Assembly: GCA_963777165.1 (NCBI GenBank)
Contig: CAVZPO010000023.1
Location: forward strand, 124,001 to 188,000
DNA: 64,000 nt
Reading direction: 5' to 3'
From: DYJB01 sp963777165
GTDB taxonomy: Bacteria > Chloroflexota > Anaerolineae > Anaerolineales > E44-bin32
Shown here: piece by piece, positions 54,345 through 62,223 of the stretch
How the letters are laid out: every line of letters begins with the position of its first letter
Numbering within the stretch: position 1 is the stretch's first letter
Made by a program: the position numbers and the translations under genes
Notes under the pieces: generated by a model
What the model saw: only the letters and a program-made list of their open reading frames with translations
Told to the model about the DNA's origin: nothing
The model's database searches: none

Positions 54345-55754
54345 CTACATACCGCCGGCGAACTGACCGATGGCGTAGCCTGTGCACTGCTCGGCGGCCA
54401 CAACCACCTCGTAGTTGACGATCTCGCCGGTCCTCAGATCCTCAAGGCGGAGCGCGGCAGCCGTCTGTCCATCGCCGTCCGTCGGCGGGATCACCGGATA
54501 CACGTCGCCGCCGGGTGCATGCACGACGACGATTGGCGTCACCCCCGACCAGGGCGATCCTTCTGGACGGCGCACCTGGACGCGAATCTGCTGTAGGCCG
54601 CCCGTGGGCAAGATGGCGAGATCCGGGAGGGTGGTGACCAATGCCACACCCTCACATACCGCCGCCGGAGGCGTGGCGGTCGCTGCCGGCGCCGGTGTCC
54701 CTCCGGGCTGCGCGACGGATGTGGCAGCGTAGTCCACGCCAAGCGGAGCGAGTTGGACGGCCAGGTGCGGAGGCAGTTCGGGCCGGTATTCGAGGACCAC
54801 GTTCTCGAATCGCTGACGCAAGATCCCCTCGTGGGTCTTGCCCTCCTCGAGGGGCAGGCCGAGCACAGCCTCCGCCCCGTGACCCCGGTAGAAGTTGACG
54901 AATGCCCACAAGACGTAGTGACCGGATTGTGGCATGTACAGCCCGACGGTGTCGCTCGGGCCGGTGACCGGCGGGTCGGGCGCGCCGAGCGCCGCGCCCA
55001 CCGCTCGCAAGCGGACGGAACCCGGGGCATCGCTGGGGGCATACAGCACGGCGTTCGCGAATACCTGCTCGAGCGCGCCGTCGGCAGCGGCGTACGCGCC
55101 GGTCAAAGCACGTCCGAACACCGCCTCGCCGCCGTAGGGGTCGAGGAAGAGGGCAAACGGGCGGGCCCGCGCGTCGGGAGGAAGCACGATGCCCGCGGGG
55201 GGCCGAATCGCATCACGCACCGCGTAGCCGTAGGCCAGGAACTCGAACTCGCCCGCCGATCCATCTTGCCGCAGGCGTATCCCCACAGCTTCGAAGTACT
55301 GCACCAGGTAGCCGTCGCGCAGGACCGCCTCAGCGATCGGCGCACCGGCCACAGGCTCGCCGCCGACCAGGTCATAGCCGGCTTGCAGACGGGGGTCGAG
55401 CGCGTGGCCCGTCGCTTCGAAGTAGACCGCCTCGGGCAGCGCAGGCGCCACCGCCGGCGTGGCCAGGCCGAGGGTGTAGCCGAGCGCGCTCAGCGAGACG
55501 CGCTCGCCGTCGGGCCGCGCCGGATCGTAAACCAGCTCGGCGTTGGCGAACGCTTGCCGCACCCGCTGGCCGTCCTCGCCGCGCGGCTCGATCGCCGACC
55601 CAAACGCGCGGAAGCCGCCGTGGGAGGCCACGAATGCTTCAAACTCGGGAGCGGTGGGGAAAAGTGCGTCGTGGCTCGGCGCCGCTGTGGTGCACGCCGT
55701 GACAAGGACAGCCGCAGCTGTGATCAGGAGTCCGATCTGGAATGCACGCGACAC
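54345..55754 (-). CDS. Lipoprotein of unknown function with repeated beta modules
   Basis: 469 residues from GTG 55754 (GAGG about 12 nt upstream; TATAGT about 30 nt upstream). Lipobox VTAC (ITAAAVLVTACTT). Repeated units of the form VRQAFANAELVYDP, LVQYFEAVGIRLR, LEQVFANAVLYAPS and LRQRFENVVLEYRP each pair a hydrophobic-Phe-Asn strand with a tyrosine strand, separated by G-x-A-x-G-x-P stretches; at least four copies are visible. A TP/A linker leads to a C-terminal domain with IVVVHAPGGDVYPVIPP. It is convergent with the LysM gene. Confidence 0.72.
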   Translation of the reverse strand: MSRAFQIGLLITAAAVLVTACTTAAPSHDALFPTAPEFEAFVASHGGFRAFGSAIEPRGEDGQRVRQAFANAELVYDPARPDGERVSLSALGYTLGLATPAVAPALPEAVYFEATGHALDPRLQAGYDLVGGEPVAGAPIAEAVLRDGYLVQYFEAVGIRLRQDGSAGEFEFLAYGYAVRDAIRPPAGIVLPPDARARPFALFLDPYGGEAVFGRALTGAYAAADGALEQVFANAVLYAPSDAPGSVRLRAVGAALGAPDPPVTGPSDTVGLYMPQSGHYVLWAFVNFYRGHGAEAVLGLPLEEGKTHEGILRQRFENVVLEYRPELPPHLAVQLAPLGVDYAATSVAQPGGTPAPAATATPPAAVCEGVALVTTLPDLAILPTGGLQQIRVQVRRPEGSPWSGVTPIVVVHAPGGDVYPVIPPTDGDGQTAAALRLEDLRTGEIVNYEVVVAAEQCTGYAIGQFAGGM

Positions 55755-56117
55755 GACGCTGATTGCCTCGGACCAACTATAGTCACATTCGGAGGGCCGG
55801 GCAAGGTCGCTCCACACGCTCCCCATGGAAGGGCCGAAGGTCAACGAAGCACGACGCAGGGGAGGGTGGGCGCACCGATTCGCATTGTGACTTTCGCACC
55901 TACAGCCCTTCCTCTTGCTCCCAACAACGGGGGCACCTGCGGCGCTGCGCGAGAGGGTGCGGGTCGGAGATCCGTATCGGGACGCCCGCCCCCTTCATCT
56001 CATCCCAATGCTCACCGACAGCGTGGAGGTTAAACCCCGTAGGCCAGGGAGAGAACGACCCGACTGGTGGCCAATCCAGCTTGCCGATTCGCGGGTTGCC
56101 GCGATCTCTGGACGGGA

Positions 56118-56123
56118 TACAAT
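56118..56123 (+). promoter_or_regulatory. Leaderless promoter of the GNAT-like gene
   Basis: TTGCCG (56096-56101), 16-nt spacer, TACAAT (56118-56123), 9 nt to ATG 56133. Confidence 0.5.
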
Positions 56124-56132
56124 CGGCCCGGT

Positions 56133-56885
56133 ATGGCTGAAGTCCTGCGCATTGCCTCGACTGAACGCTACCGGCTGGCGCCGCTCCTCGATCCGCGTCT
56201 GCCGCAGGATGCCATGGTGGCCTACTACGGGCTGCAGCATCCGGCCGATCGCGTCGTGGTCTACGGCTACTATCAAGTCCCCCATGCTCCGAGCGGGTTC
56301 CTTGCCTTGGCCCAGACGGGCTACGATCTCTTCCGACCGCTCGCGGTTCCGTTTGTGGGAAGCGCGGCGGCACTCCAGGCACTGCTGAACGTCTCGCTGC
56401 AGCGCGGTCGCCCGGTGATGCTCCATCTGCCGGTCGAGCAGCGTGCCTGGGCGGAGGAGGTCGTGGACTTGAGCGAACCGCGCGTCGTTGAGCTCCACCG
56501 CCTGGACACAAAGGCGTTCCGTCCGGAGATCAATGTCCTGGTCGTGCCGTGCCAATCCCCCTCGGGGCTGCCGCGCTTTGAGGTCCGATCAGGGGATGTC
56601 GTGCGCGCCGGCGCGGGGGTCAACTGGAAGGGCGACATGTTTGCCGAGGTGTATGTCGAATCGCAACCGGAAGCCGCCGGCCAGGGCCACCGGCGATCGG
56701 CGCTGGCGGCCATCGCCGGTCAGCTCTTGTCGGAGGGCCGGTTGCCGGTGTACCAGGTGAGTGAGGGGGATGTCGCCGCACAGGCCGAGGCGCACTGGGT
56801 GGGCTTTCGCCGGACCGGCGAGCGCAGTCTGCTGGCGCAGGCGCTGTTGCGCGATCCGGGCGGGACAGCGGGCGAGGCGAGGTGA
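56133..56885 (+). CDS. GNAT-like acetyltransferase (probable)
   Basis: 250 residues. The N-terminal half is unfamiliar (LDPRLPQDAMVAYYGLQHPADRVVVYG). The C-terminal half resembles a GNAT fold: FAEVYVESQPEAAGQGHRRSALAAIAGQLLSEGRLPVYQVSEG and AHWVGFRRTGE, where QGHRRSAL corresponds to the acetyl-CoA pyrophosphate loop and VGFRR to the closing strand. Substrate unknown. It overlaps the beta-glucosidase by GTGA. Confidence 0.6.
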   Translation: MAEVLRIASTERYRLAPLLDPRLPQDAMVAYYGLQHPADRVVVYGYYQVPHAPSGFLALAQTGYDLFRPLAVPFVGSAAALQALLNVSLQRGRPVMLHLPVEQRAWAEEVVDLSEPRVVELHRLDTKAFRPEINVLVVPCQSPSGLPRFEVRSGDVVRAGAGVNWKGDMFAEVYVESQPEAAGQGHRRSALAAIAGQLLSEGRLPVYQVSEGDVAAQAEAHWVGFRRTGERSLLAQALLRDPGGTAGEAR

Positions 56886-58249
56886 CGATGATCCGTGCGA
56901 CGTGCTCGTTCCCACCCGGCTTTCTTTGGGGCGCCGCCACCGCCGCGCACCAGGTGGAAGGCGACAACACCAACAACGATTGGTGGGACTGGGAGCAGCA
57001 GCCCGGGCACATCCTCGATGGTCATCGCTCCGGCAAGGCCTGCGACTGGTGGGGTGGGCGCTGGGCAGAGGACTTCGATCGCGCGGCGGAGACGGGCCAG
57101 AACGCGCACCGGCTGTCCGTCGAGTGGTCACGCATCGAGCCCTCACCGGCAATGTGGGATGACTCGGCGCTCGACGCGTACCGCCAGATGCTGCGCGGGG
57201 CACTTGCGCGCGGGCTGATGCCGATGGTCACCCTGCACCACTTCAGCACTCCGCGATGGCTGGCCGAGCGCGGTGGCTGGCTGTCGGACGACATCGTAGC
57301 GCGCTTCGAGCGCTTCGTCCGCAAGGTCGTCGCTGCCCTGCACGATCTCACCGGCCTGTGGGTGACGATCAACGAACCTAACGTCCTGGCCTACTCAGCC
57401 TACGCCGGCCGCGATTTCCCCCCCGGCGCCGGCAGCATGCCCAAGGCAATCCGCGCCCTGCGCAACGCCGCTCGGGCGCATGCGGCCGCCTACCGCGCCA
57501 TTCATGAGCTCCAACCCGGTGCGCTCGTTGGGCTTGCCCATCACTATCGCGGCTTCACCCCCGCCCGGCCGGGAAACCTGCTGGATGAACAGATCGCCCG
57601 ATTGCGATCGCGTGTGTTCAACGAGACCATCCCGCGCGCCGCAGTCGACGGTCGCTTTCACGTGCTCGGGCGGAGCGAACGGCTGACCGGTGTGGCCGGG
57701 ACGCAGGACTTCATCGGGCTCAACTACTACACCGTCGAACGCTGCTCCTTCGATTTGCGCCGGCCGGACCAGCTGTTCACCCACGGCTTCTTCCCCGCCG
57801 GCGCCGATCTCAGCCCGACGGGTTTCATCGCCAATGAGCCCGACGGATTCACGCGCGCCCTGCAGTGGGCTCGGAGCTACGGGCTGCCGATCTACATCAC
57901 CGAGAACGGCGTCGAGGACGCCGACGATCGAATGCGCCCGCGCTACATGGCAGCCCACATTCATCGGGTGTGGAAGGCGGTCAACATCGGGACGCCGATC
58001 CGCGGCTACTACCATTGGTCGCTGGTCGACAACTTCGAGTGGGAACGCGGCTGGACGCAACGATTCGGCCTTTGGGGGCTGGATCCGGAGACGCAGGCGC
58101 GCTCGCGCCGGCCGAGCGTCGACTTCTACGCCGAGATCTGCAAGGCGAATGCGCTCTCGTCGGACATGGTCGCCGCTTTCGCGCCGGAAGCCCTCGAGCG
58201 ATTGTTTCCCTCGCACGGTCCGGAAGGGCTGGAGATCCAGCGTGGCTGA
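56882..58249 (+). CDS. GH1 family beta-glucosidase-like glycosidase
   Basis: 455 residues, cytoplasmic, no signal peptide. GH1 landmarks: FLWGAATAAHQVEGDNTNNDWWDWE, NAHRLSVEWSRIEP, the acid/base E165 in LWVTINEPNVLAYSAY, IGLNYYT, the nucleophile E341 in LPIYITENGVEDADD, and RGYYHWSLVDNFEWERGW. The size is normal. The start is GTG 56882 inside the GNAT stop; the M23 gene starts 8 nt before its stop. Together with GH36 it points to growth on oligosaccharides. Confidence 0.93.
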   Translation: MTMIRATCSFPPGFLWGAATAAHQVEGDNTNNDWWDWEQQPGHILDGHRSGKACDWWGGRWAEDFDRAAETGQNAHRLSVEWSRIEPSPAMWDDSALDAYRQMLRGALARGLMPMVTLHHFSTPRWLAERGGWLSDDIVARFERFVRKVVAALHDLTGLWVTINEPNVLAYSAYAGRDFPPGAGSMPKAIRALRNAARAHAAAYRAIHELQPGALVGLAHHYRGFTPARPGNLLDEQIARLRSRVFNETIPRAAVDGRFHVLGRSERLTGVAGTQDFIGLNYYTVERCSFDLRRPDQLFTHGFFPAGADLSPTGFIANEPDGFTRALQWARSYGLPIYITENGVEDADDRMRPRYMAAHIHRVWKAVNIGTPIRGYYHWSLVDNFEWERGWTQRFGLWGLDPETQARSRRPSVDFYAEICKANALSSDMVAAFAPEALERLFPSHGPEGLEIQRG

Positions 58250-58985
58250 AGGTGGAGTCGAACGGCAGGGACGGGCCGCGTTACTCGGACGCCGAGTCCG
58301 GCGCCTGGGAACTGCGGCCGCGCTCCTGGCGCTGGCCATCGTCCTCCCTCTGCCCTCGTCACCTCAGGCCGAACTGCCTCCCTTCCGGCTGCCGTTCGCC
58401 GAGCCGCCGGGGCCGGATACATGGTTGCTCGGCCAGCTTTACGGCAACACGATCTTCGCCTACCGGGCCCGTGCAGCGACCTACTGGGCGGGGCAGGGAA
58501 TCCACTTTGGCGTCGACTTCGACGCAGCCTGCGGCACGCCGGTGCTGGCCATCGGGGATGGCACGGTCGTGGCCGTCGACAATCCCTACCACGGCGCCGG
58601 GCCGCACAACCTGATCATCGACCACCCCAACGGGTATGGCTCGCTCTACGGGCATCTGCGCCAGCGATCGCAACTGCGCATCGGCGATGAGGTCAAGGCC
58701 GGCGACCCCATCGGCGTGGTGGGCGACCCCGACCTGACCTGCGCCTCGCGTCCGCACCTGCATCTCGAGATTCGGAGCGCACCGCGCCACGATCACGCGT
58801 ACAACCCGATCGCGCTGATTCAGGCCGACTGGGAGAGGATCGCGCTGGCAGGAGGCCTTCCGCAGGCGTTTCAGATCGACGGCGACCAGCCGACGCGTTG
58901 GACCGACATGGCCGACCAGCCCACGATCAAATTCGGGCAGCCGCTGCTCAACAACTATGCGACGACCTGGCCGCCTGACTGGTGA
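58242..58985 (+). CDS. M23-family peptidase, exported
   Basis: 247 residues from GTG 58242. A membrane anchor (LGTAAALLALAIVLPLPSS) and a LytM domain with HFGVDFD (H88, D92) and HLHLE (H172, H174), the four metal-site positions of active M23 peptidases, plus GSLYGHLRQRSQLRIGDEVKAGDPIGVVGD. It would cut peptidoglycan cross-links or another wall polymer. It overlaps the GH1 stop by 8 nt and the next gene by 29 nt. Confidence 0.88.
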   Translation: MAEGGVERQGRAALLGRRVRRLGTAAALLALAIVLPLPSSPQAELPPFRLPFAEPPGPDTWLLGQLYGNTIFAYRARAATYWAGQGIHFGVDFDAACGTPVLAIGDGTVVAVDNPYHGAGPHNLIIDHPNGYGSLYGHLRQRSQLRIGDEVKAGDPIGVVGDPDLTCASRPHLHLEIRSAPRHDHAYNPIALIQADWERIALAGGLPQAFQIDGDQPTRWTDMADQPTIKFGQPLLNNYATTWPPDW

Positions 58986-60090
58986 GCTCCGGCTCCGCGT
59001 GATTGCCCTGACCGTCGGCGCCGCTGCCCTCGGCCTGCTGGCGATTCTTGCCTCGGCGCGCCATCCGCCTGCGCCGGCGATCGGCGCCGAGGCCGCTGCG
59101 CGAGGCGGCCTCCTGCGCTCCACCGAGGTCGGGGGCGGCGGTCCGACCCCGACGCCGCTTGGGACGCTCGGGCTGTCGCGCCTGACCGACCCGGACTGTT
59201 GCATCCCCATCGGCTGGACGACGGATTCGCGATCGCTCCTGGTGCTCGCACAGGCCTCGGCGGAGGATTCGGCCCACGTGCTCGCTGTACCCGTCGAGGG
59301 AGGATCGACTGTGGTTGCGTGGGAGCGGCCTGCGGCCTTCTCTCCGGACGGCTCGCTGGCGGTCGAGGCGGAGGGAACGCGAGTGCGCGTGACTCGTCGG
59401 GTGAATGGCGAGAGCTGGACAATCGACAATGATGGCCGAGAACTTCGGTTCGACTCCGGCGGGGGCCAGGTGGCTTGGGACGTCACCTCCAAGGGCATCG
59501 CGCATCCCGACGTGCGCGAGCATGCCCTGTGGGTGGGGGAAGTGACGGGCGCCGGGGAGCGAGTGCTGGCGACGACTATCGGCGGTGGGCTGGTGGGCTG
59601 GGCGCAGGGCGACCGGGCGCTGGTCGCTACCGGCCGAATTGGCGCCGGCGGGCAGGAGGGCATCTGGTCGATACCGCTGGACGGCTCGGACCCGATCCTG
59701 ATCCACCAGGTTCTCCGGCCCCGTGACGTACTACTCTCGCCAGCCGGGGGTTGGGTGGCGTTCTACGCCGCCTTCACCGGCGATCCAGGTCAGAACGGGC
59801 TCTGGGTCTTGCGGATCGATGGGAGTTCGATCTCCAAGGTCACTCCCTTCGGCGCGTACCGCTGGCGGGACGAAGGACACTTGCTGCTGATCCCGTTGAC
59901 CGTTGCGCAACCGCCTTCGATATTCGAGGTTGATCCGGCTGCCGGGCGTGCCATTCAGTTAACCGACCCGATGCTCACTTCGCTCCTGATCGCCAATGCA
60001 GACTGGCTCGTCTCCCCCGACGGAACCCGAGTGGCGTTCACGTCCTGGGCGGACCGGGCCGTATGGGTGCTCAAGTTGCCTGACGGCTAG
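58957..60090 (+). CDS. Membrane-anchored beta-propeller-like protein
   Basis: 377 residues. N-terminal helix (VIALTVGAAALGLLAILASA), short TPTP linker, then WD40/TolB-like blade repeats: IGWTTDSRSLLVLAQ, AAFSPDGSLAVEAEG, LLSPAGGWVAFYAAF, LVSPDGTRVAFTSWADRAVWVL. The repeated SPDG motif is typical. ATG 58957 overlaps the M23 gene by 29 nt. No enzymatic residue is evident; binding or scaffolding outside the membrane is likely. Confidence 0.8.
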   Translation: MRRPGRLTGELRLRVIALTVGAAALGLLAILASARHPPAPAIGAEAAARGGLLRSTEVGGGGPTPTPLGTLGLSRLTDPDCCIPIGWTTDSRSLLVLAQASAEDSAHVLAVPVEGGSTVVAWERPAAFSPDGSLAVEAEGTRVRVTRRVNGESWTIDNDGRELRFDSGGGQVAWDVTSKGIAHPDVREHALWVGEVTGAGERVLATTIGGGLVGWAQGDRALVATGRIGAGGQEGIWSIPLDGSDPILIHQVLRPRDVLLSPAGGWVAFYAAFTGDPGQNGLWVLRIDGSSISKVTPFGAYRWRDEGHLLLIPLTVAQPPSIFEVDPAAGRAIQLTDPMLTSLLIANADWLVSPDGTRVAFTSWADRAVWVLKLPDG

Positions 60091-60193
60091 ACCGTTGGAG
60101 GCTTCCGCCCGCTGCGGGTAGCTCCTACTGATCGGACTGTGGAGCGCGGCATGCGCGGTCGCGCCGGCGGCGCTCCCACAACCTGTTCTTGAG

Positions 60194-60661
60194 TTGACCG
60201 CCACACACGTCCCGCCTCCCGATGAAATCGACCCTCTGGCAGTCTGGATCGAGGCCGACCCGGCTCGGCAGGTCGTCGTTCTTCACGCGGGGGGCGGGAT
60301 CGTCTCGAGCCATGCCGCTGCCATCGGACGAACCGACGACGGCAGTGTGCCTATGCCACCGGGGTTGTGTCGGGTTCAGATCCTGCATCTGGCGGCGATC
60401 CAGAACGTTCCCGCCGTATTTGTCAGCGATATCGTCTTCTACGATGCGTTGAACGGGATCGGCCTGCATTCGATGCCGATGGACACAGCCGGAATCTTGC
60501 TCGATGCGGCGCTCGGCGAGCCGGCCATGGCCGGCTGGCTCAGGGTGGGCGATTCGACCGCAGTTTGTCAGTTCGCCAGGTTTGGCATGTGGGTCTGGGT
60601 TCATTGGAACGAATGTCCGCGGATCCACGTCTCAGATGGCCAGCCACCCGTCGGGGGGTGA
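60194..60661 (+). CDS. YkuD-like (L,D-transpeptidase fold) protein lacking the catalytic cysteine
   Basis: 155 residues from TTG 60194. The pattern is that of a YkuD domain: LAVWIEADPARQVVVLHAGG, then YDALNGIGLHSMPMD with the conserved His, then LGEPAMAGWLRVGDSTAVCQFARFGMWVWVH. In active enzymes the last block reads S-H-G-C-V-R-V; here A-G-W-L-R-V replaces it and the nucleophile is absent, so it is probably a pseudo-enzyme or binding domain. The same frame extends upstream to about 60122 with a signal-peptide-like LIGLWSAACAVAPAALP but no ATG/GTG/TTG start and an in-frame TAG at 60119, so the true start is unclear. Confidence 0.6.
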   Translation: MTATHVPPPDEIDPLAVWIEADPARQVVVLHAGGGIVSSHAAAIGRTDDGSVPMPPGLCRVQILHLAAIQNVPAVFVSDIVFYDALNGIGLHSMPMDTAGILLDAALGEPAMAGWLRVGDSTAVCQFARFGMWVWVHWNECPRIHVSDGQPPVGG

Positions 60662-60681
60662 AGAGGCAGTGGTCCGCATGC

Positions 60682-60715
60682 TATAATCCCGACGCCGGCC
60701 CCGGAGAGGGCCGGC
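60682..60715 (+). promoter_or_regulatory. Promoter and 5' hairpin of the tRNA-Ser gene
   Basis: TATAAT at 60682-60687, then GCCGGCCC (60694-60701) and GGGCCGGC (60708-60715) as an 8-bp hairpin at the start of the pre-tRNA, 7 nt before the mature 5' end. Confidence 0.55.
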
Positions 60716-60722
60716 GAAACGT

Positions 60723-60813
<91 letters not shown>

Positions 60814-60817
60814 TTAG

Positions 60818-60892
60818 GAGAAGCAGCCAAGTGTTCAAGTGATAGCGAAAATCGCTAAAGCGCTGGACGTTTCAATCGAAGATTTGATATAG
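60818..60892 (+). pseudogene. 3' remnant of an XRE-family HTH regulator gene
   Basis: Open codons from GAG 60818 to TAG 60890-60892 read EKQPSVQVIAKIAKALDVSI and then EDLI, the classical last part of an XRE helix-turn-helix domain. The rest of the domain is missing: the fragment starts 5 nt after the tRNA CCA, preceded by a stop in frame. It has the AT-rich composition of the following gene, so it is part of the same insert. Confidence 0.7.
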
Positions 60893-60934
60893 CAAAGAGG
60901 TCCATTATAAGAATTGACAGAAAGGAAAGACATT

Positions 60935-61360
60935 ATGGCAACAATCAATCCTTACATCAACTTTAACGGAAATGCCGAAGAAGCATTTACATTCTACAAA
61001 TCTGTATTTGGTGGAGAGTTCGCAAGGATTACTCGTTTCAAAGACCTATCAAGCCCTGAATTCCCCGTAGCAGATAATGAAGCAGATAAGATCATGTATA
61101 TTGCTTTGCCTATTGGCAAGAACATTCTGATAGCCAATGACGTTCCAGAAAGTATGGGACGGGTAAACGAAAACGAAAATAGATCAAAAATCTCAATCAG
61201 TGCAGAAAGCAAAGAAGAAGCAGAGAAGCTATTCAACGGACTTTCGGCGGGTGGGAAAGTAGAAATGCCAATTGAGGACAGCCCTTGGGGTTCCTATTTT
61301 GGAATGTTTAGAGACAAATACGGAATTGAATGGACAGTGGATTTTGATCCAAAAAAATAG
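60935..61360 (+). CDS. VOC-superfamily protein (PhnB/glyoxalase-like), horizontally acquired
   Basis: 141 residues: MATINPYINFNGNAEEAFTF, YKSVFGGEFARITRF, IMYIALPIGKNILIANDVPE, AEKLFNGLSAGGKVEMPIED, WGSYFGMFRDKYGIEWTVDF. This is the PhnB-like VOC fold; members are metalloenzymes or antibiotic-binding proteins, and the exact role is unknown. ATG 60935 has AAAGGA 8 nt upstream. Codon use is strongly AT-rich, by eye around 40% GC against about 65% for its neighbours, and the style resembles Bacteroidota/Firmicutes homologues. Confidence 0.85.
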   Translation: MATINPYINFNGNAEEAFTFYKSVFGGEFARITRFKDLSSPEFPVADNEADKIMYIALPIGKNILIANDVPESMGRVNENENRSKISISAESKEEAEKLFNGLSAGGKVEMPIEDSPWGSYFGMFRDKYGIEWTVDFDPKK

Positions 61361-61435
61361 AGGACAAGAGTAACTGAAAGAATTTGCCGCCAAAGAAAAA
61401 CTTGAAATCGTCCTTTCCGCTCCGGTTCAAGGCGA

Positions 61436-61474
61436 GGCGGGCGGAAGGGGGGTGTGGGGGGAATTCCGCCCGCC
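61436..61474. repeat. Perfect inverted repeat with two G6 tracts in the loop
   Basis: GGCGGGCGGAA (61436-61446) and TTCCGCCCGCC (61464-61474) flank GGGGGG-TGT-GGGGGG-AA. The 11-bp stem would display two G6 runs. Confidence 0.55.
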
Positions 61475-61523
61475 GAGCCCAGCCAGTTCCGTTCGGATAT
61501 TTTCAAGACAGACACCGCCAGCC

Positions 61524-61551
61524 GACACCGCGCGAGCGGTGTCGATTTCTT
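61524..61551 (+). terminator. Hairpin with weak U run upstream of SRP RNA
   Basis: GACACCGC (61524-61531), GCGA loop, GCGGTGTC (61536-61543), then GATTTCTT. It may end transcription from the tRNA-Ser or VOC region before the SRP RNA promoter. Confidence 0.5.
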
Positions 61552-61605
61552 GACGGCAGGGAACGACGGCGCGCCGCCACCGGTCACGCCGTCGCGGATT
61601 GCGGG

Positions 61606-61635
61606 TTGACAGTCTCGAGGGCAGGGCGGTATGCT
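61606..61635 (+). promoter_or_regulatory. Promoter of the SRP RNA gene
   Basis: Perfect TTGACA (61606-61611), 18-nt spacer, TATGCT (61630-61635). The mature RNA begins 7 nt later. Confidence 0.75.
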
Positions 61636-61641
61636 GGCCGC

Positions 61642-61753
61642 GAGCGCTCGGGCGGGTCCGGCGCGGCGGAGCCCTTCGAACCCCGTCAGGTCCGAGAGGA
61701 AGCAGCGGTAAGGGGGTGTCTCCGGGTGCCGCCGGGTGCCGGCCCGGGCGCTC
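61642..61753 (+). ncRNA. ffs: Signal recognition particle RNA (small bacterial type)
   Basis: The conserved Ffh-binding core GTCAGGTCC-GAGA-GGAAGCAGC (from 61685) has a GNRA tetraloop and the asymmetric A-rich internal loop of bacterial SRP RNA. The outer strands GAGCGCTCGGGC (61642-61653) and GCCCGGGCGCTC (61742-61753) close a rod of about 112 nt. Promoter spacing fits. tRNA-Ser lies upstream, an association seen in other bacteria. Confidence 0.93.
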
Positions 61754-61841
61754 AACTCCAACCTTCGCCTGCCCGAACCCCGCCAGTTAGCTCGACGGCT
61801 GTAGATCCGCCCACCGGCGCTCCGGACTCCAGCACCTCGAA

Positions 61842-62114
61842 TCAAAGGCCGGGGCATCGCCCCGGCCCGTCTGCATTCTTCGCCGGCTCACGGCCGGCTA
61901 GCGGCTCACCCCTCAGGTGCTGGTCGTGCACGCGGCGGAGGCAGATGGACTTTCCGTGCTCGCCATTCGCCGACGCGGCGATCAGCGACAGCCGCTTGCT
62001 CACCTGCCCGCTCTTGCACTCCGGGCAGATGACAGTTTTCGGCCGTGAGGTCAAGAACACTAGCTCCTCGAACCTCGTCCCGCAGGCTCCGCAGTCGTAT
62101 TCGTAGATCGGCAT
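61842..62114 (-). CDS. FmdB-type zinc-ribbon protein (frameshifted C-terminus)
   Basis: N-terminus MPIYEYDCGACGTRFEELVF and TVICPECKSGQVSKRLSLIA form the four-Cys FmdB zinc ribbon, a small protein often called a putative regulator. After ASANG the printed frame runs through HGKSICLRRVHDQ to 61842, reading into a terminator hairpin. Skipping one base near 61961 gives STESPSASAACTTST and a stop at 61913, a Ser-rich end as usual for the family, and leaves the terminator (61846-61866) correctly behind the gene. The real product is probably about 67 residues. Confidence 0.8.
   Translation of the reverse strand: MPIYEYDCGACGTRFEELVFLTSRPKTVICPECKSGQVSKRLSLIAASANGEHGKSICLRRVHDQHLRGEPLAGREPAKNADGPGRCPGL
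61846..61866 (-). terminator. Intrinsic terminator of the FmdB-type gene
   Basis: GGCCGGGGC/GCCCCGGCC with an ATC loop; on the minus strand it is followed by TTTGATT. It could also stop SRP RNA transcription on the plus strand. Confidence 0.65.
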
Positions 62115-62206
62115 CCGCGCCTCTTGGGAAATTGCAATCGGTCCAATCCTTTGGACGAAGAGAACCAGCGAAGGTTACATGCAGACCGGGCGCGAGACCC
62201 GGGTGG

Positions 62207-62212
62207 TATACT
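62207..62212 (+). promoter_or_regulatory. -10 element close to the YabE-like start
   Basis: TATACT at 62207-62212 ends 11 nt before ATG 62224, leaving a leader of only a few nucleotides. Confidence 0.45.
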
Positions 62213-62223
62213 CGCCGCCAGCC

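Noticed and set aside
61294..61857. 187-codon minus-strand frame across the SRP RNA gene
   Set aside because: It covers the SRP RNA and the VOC gene end in antisense; the RNA signature is unmistakable.
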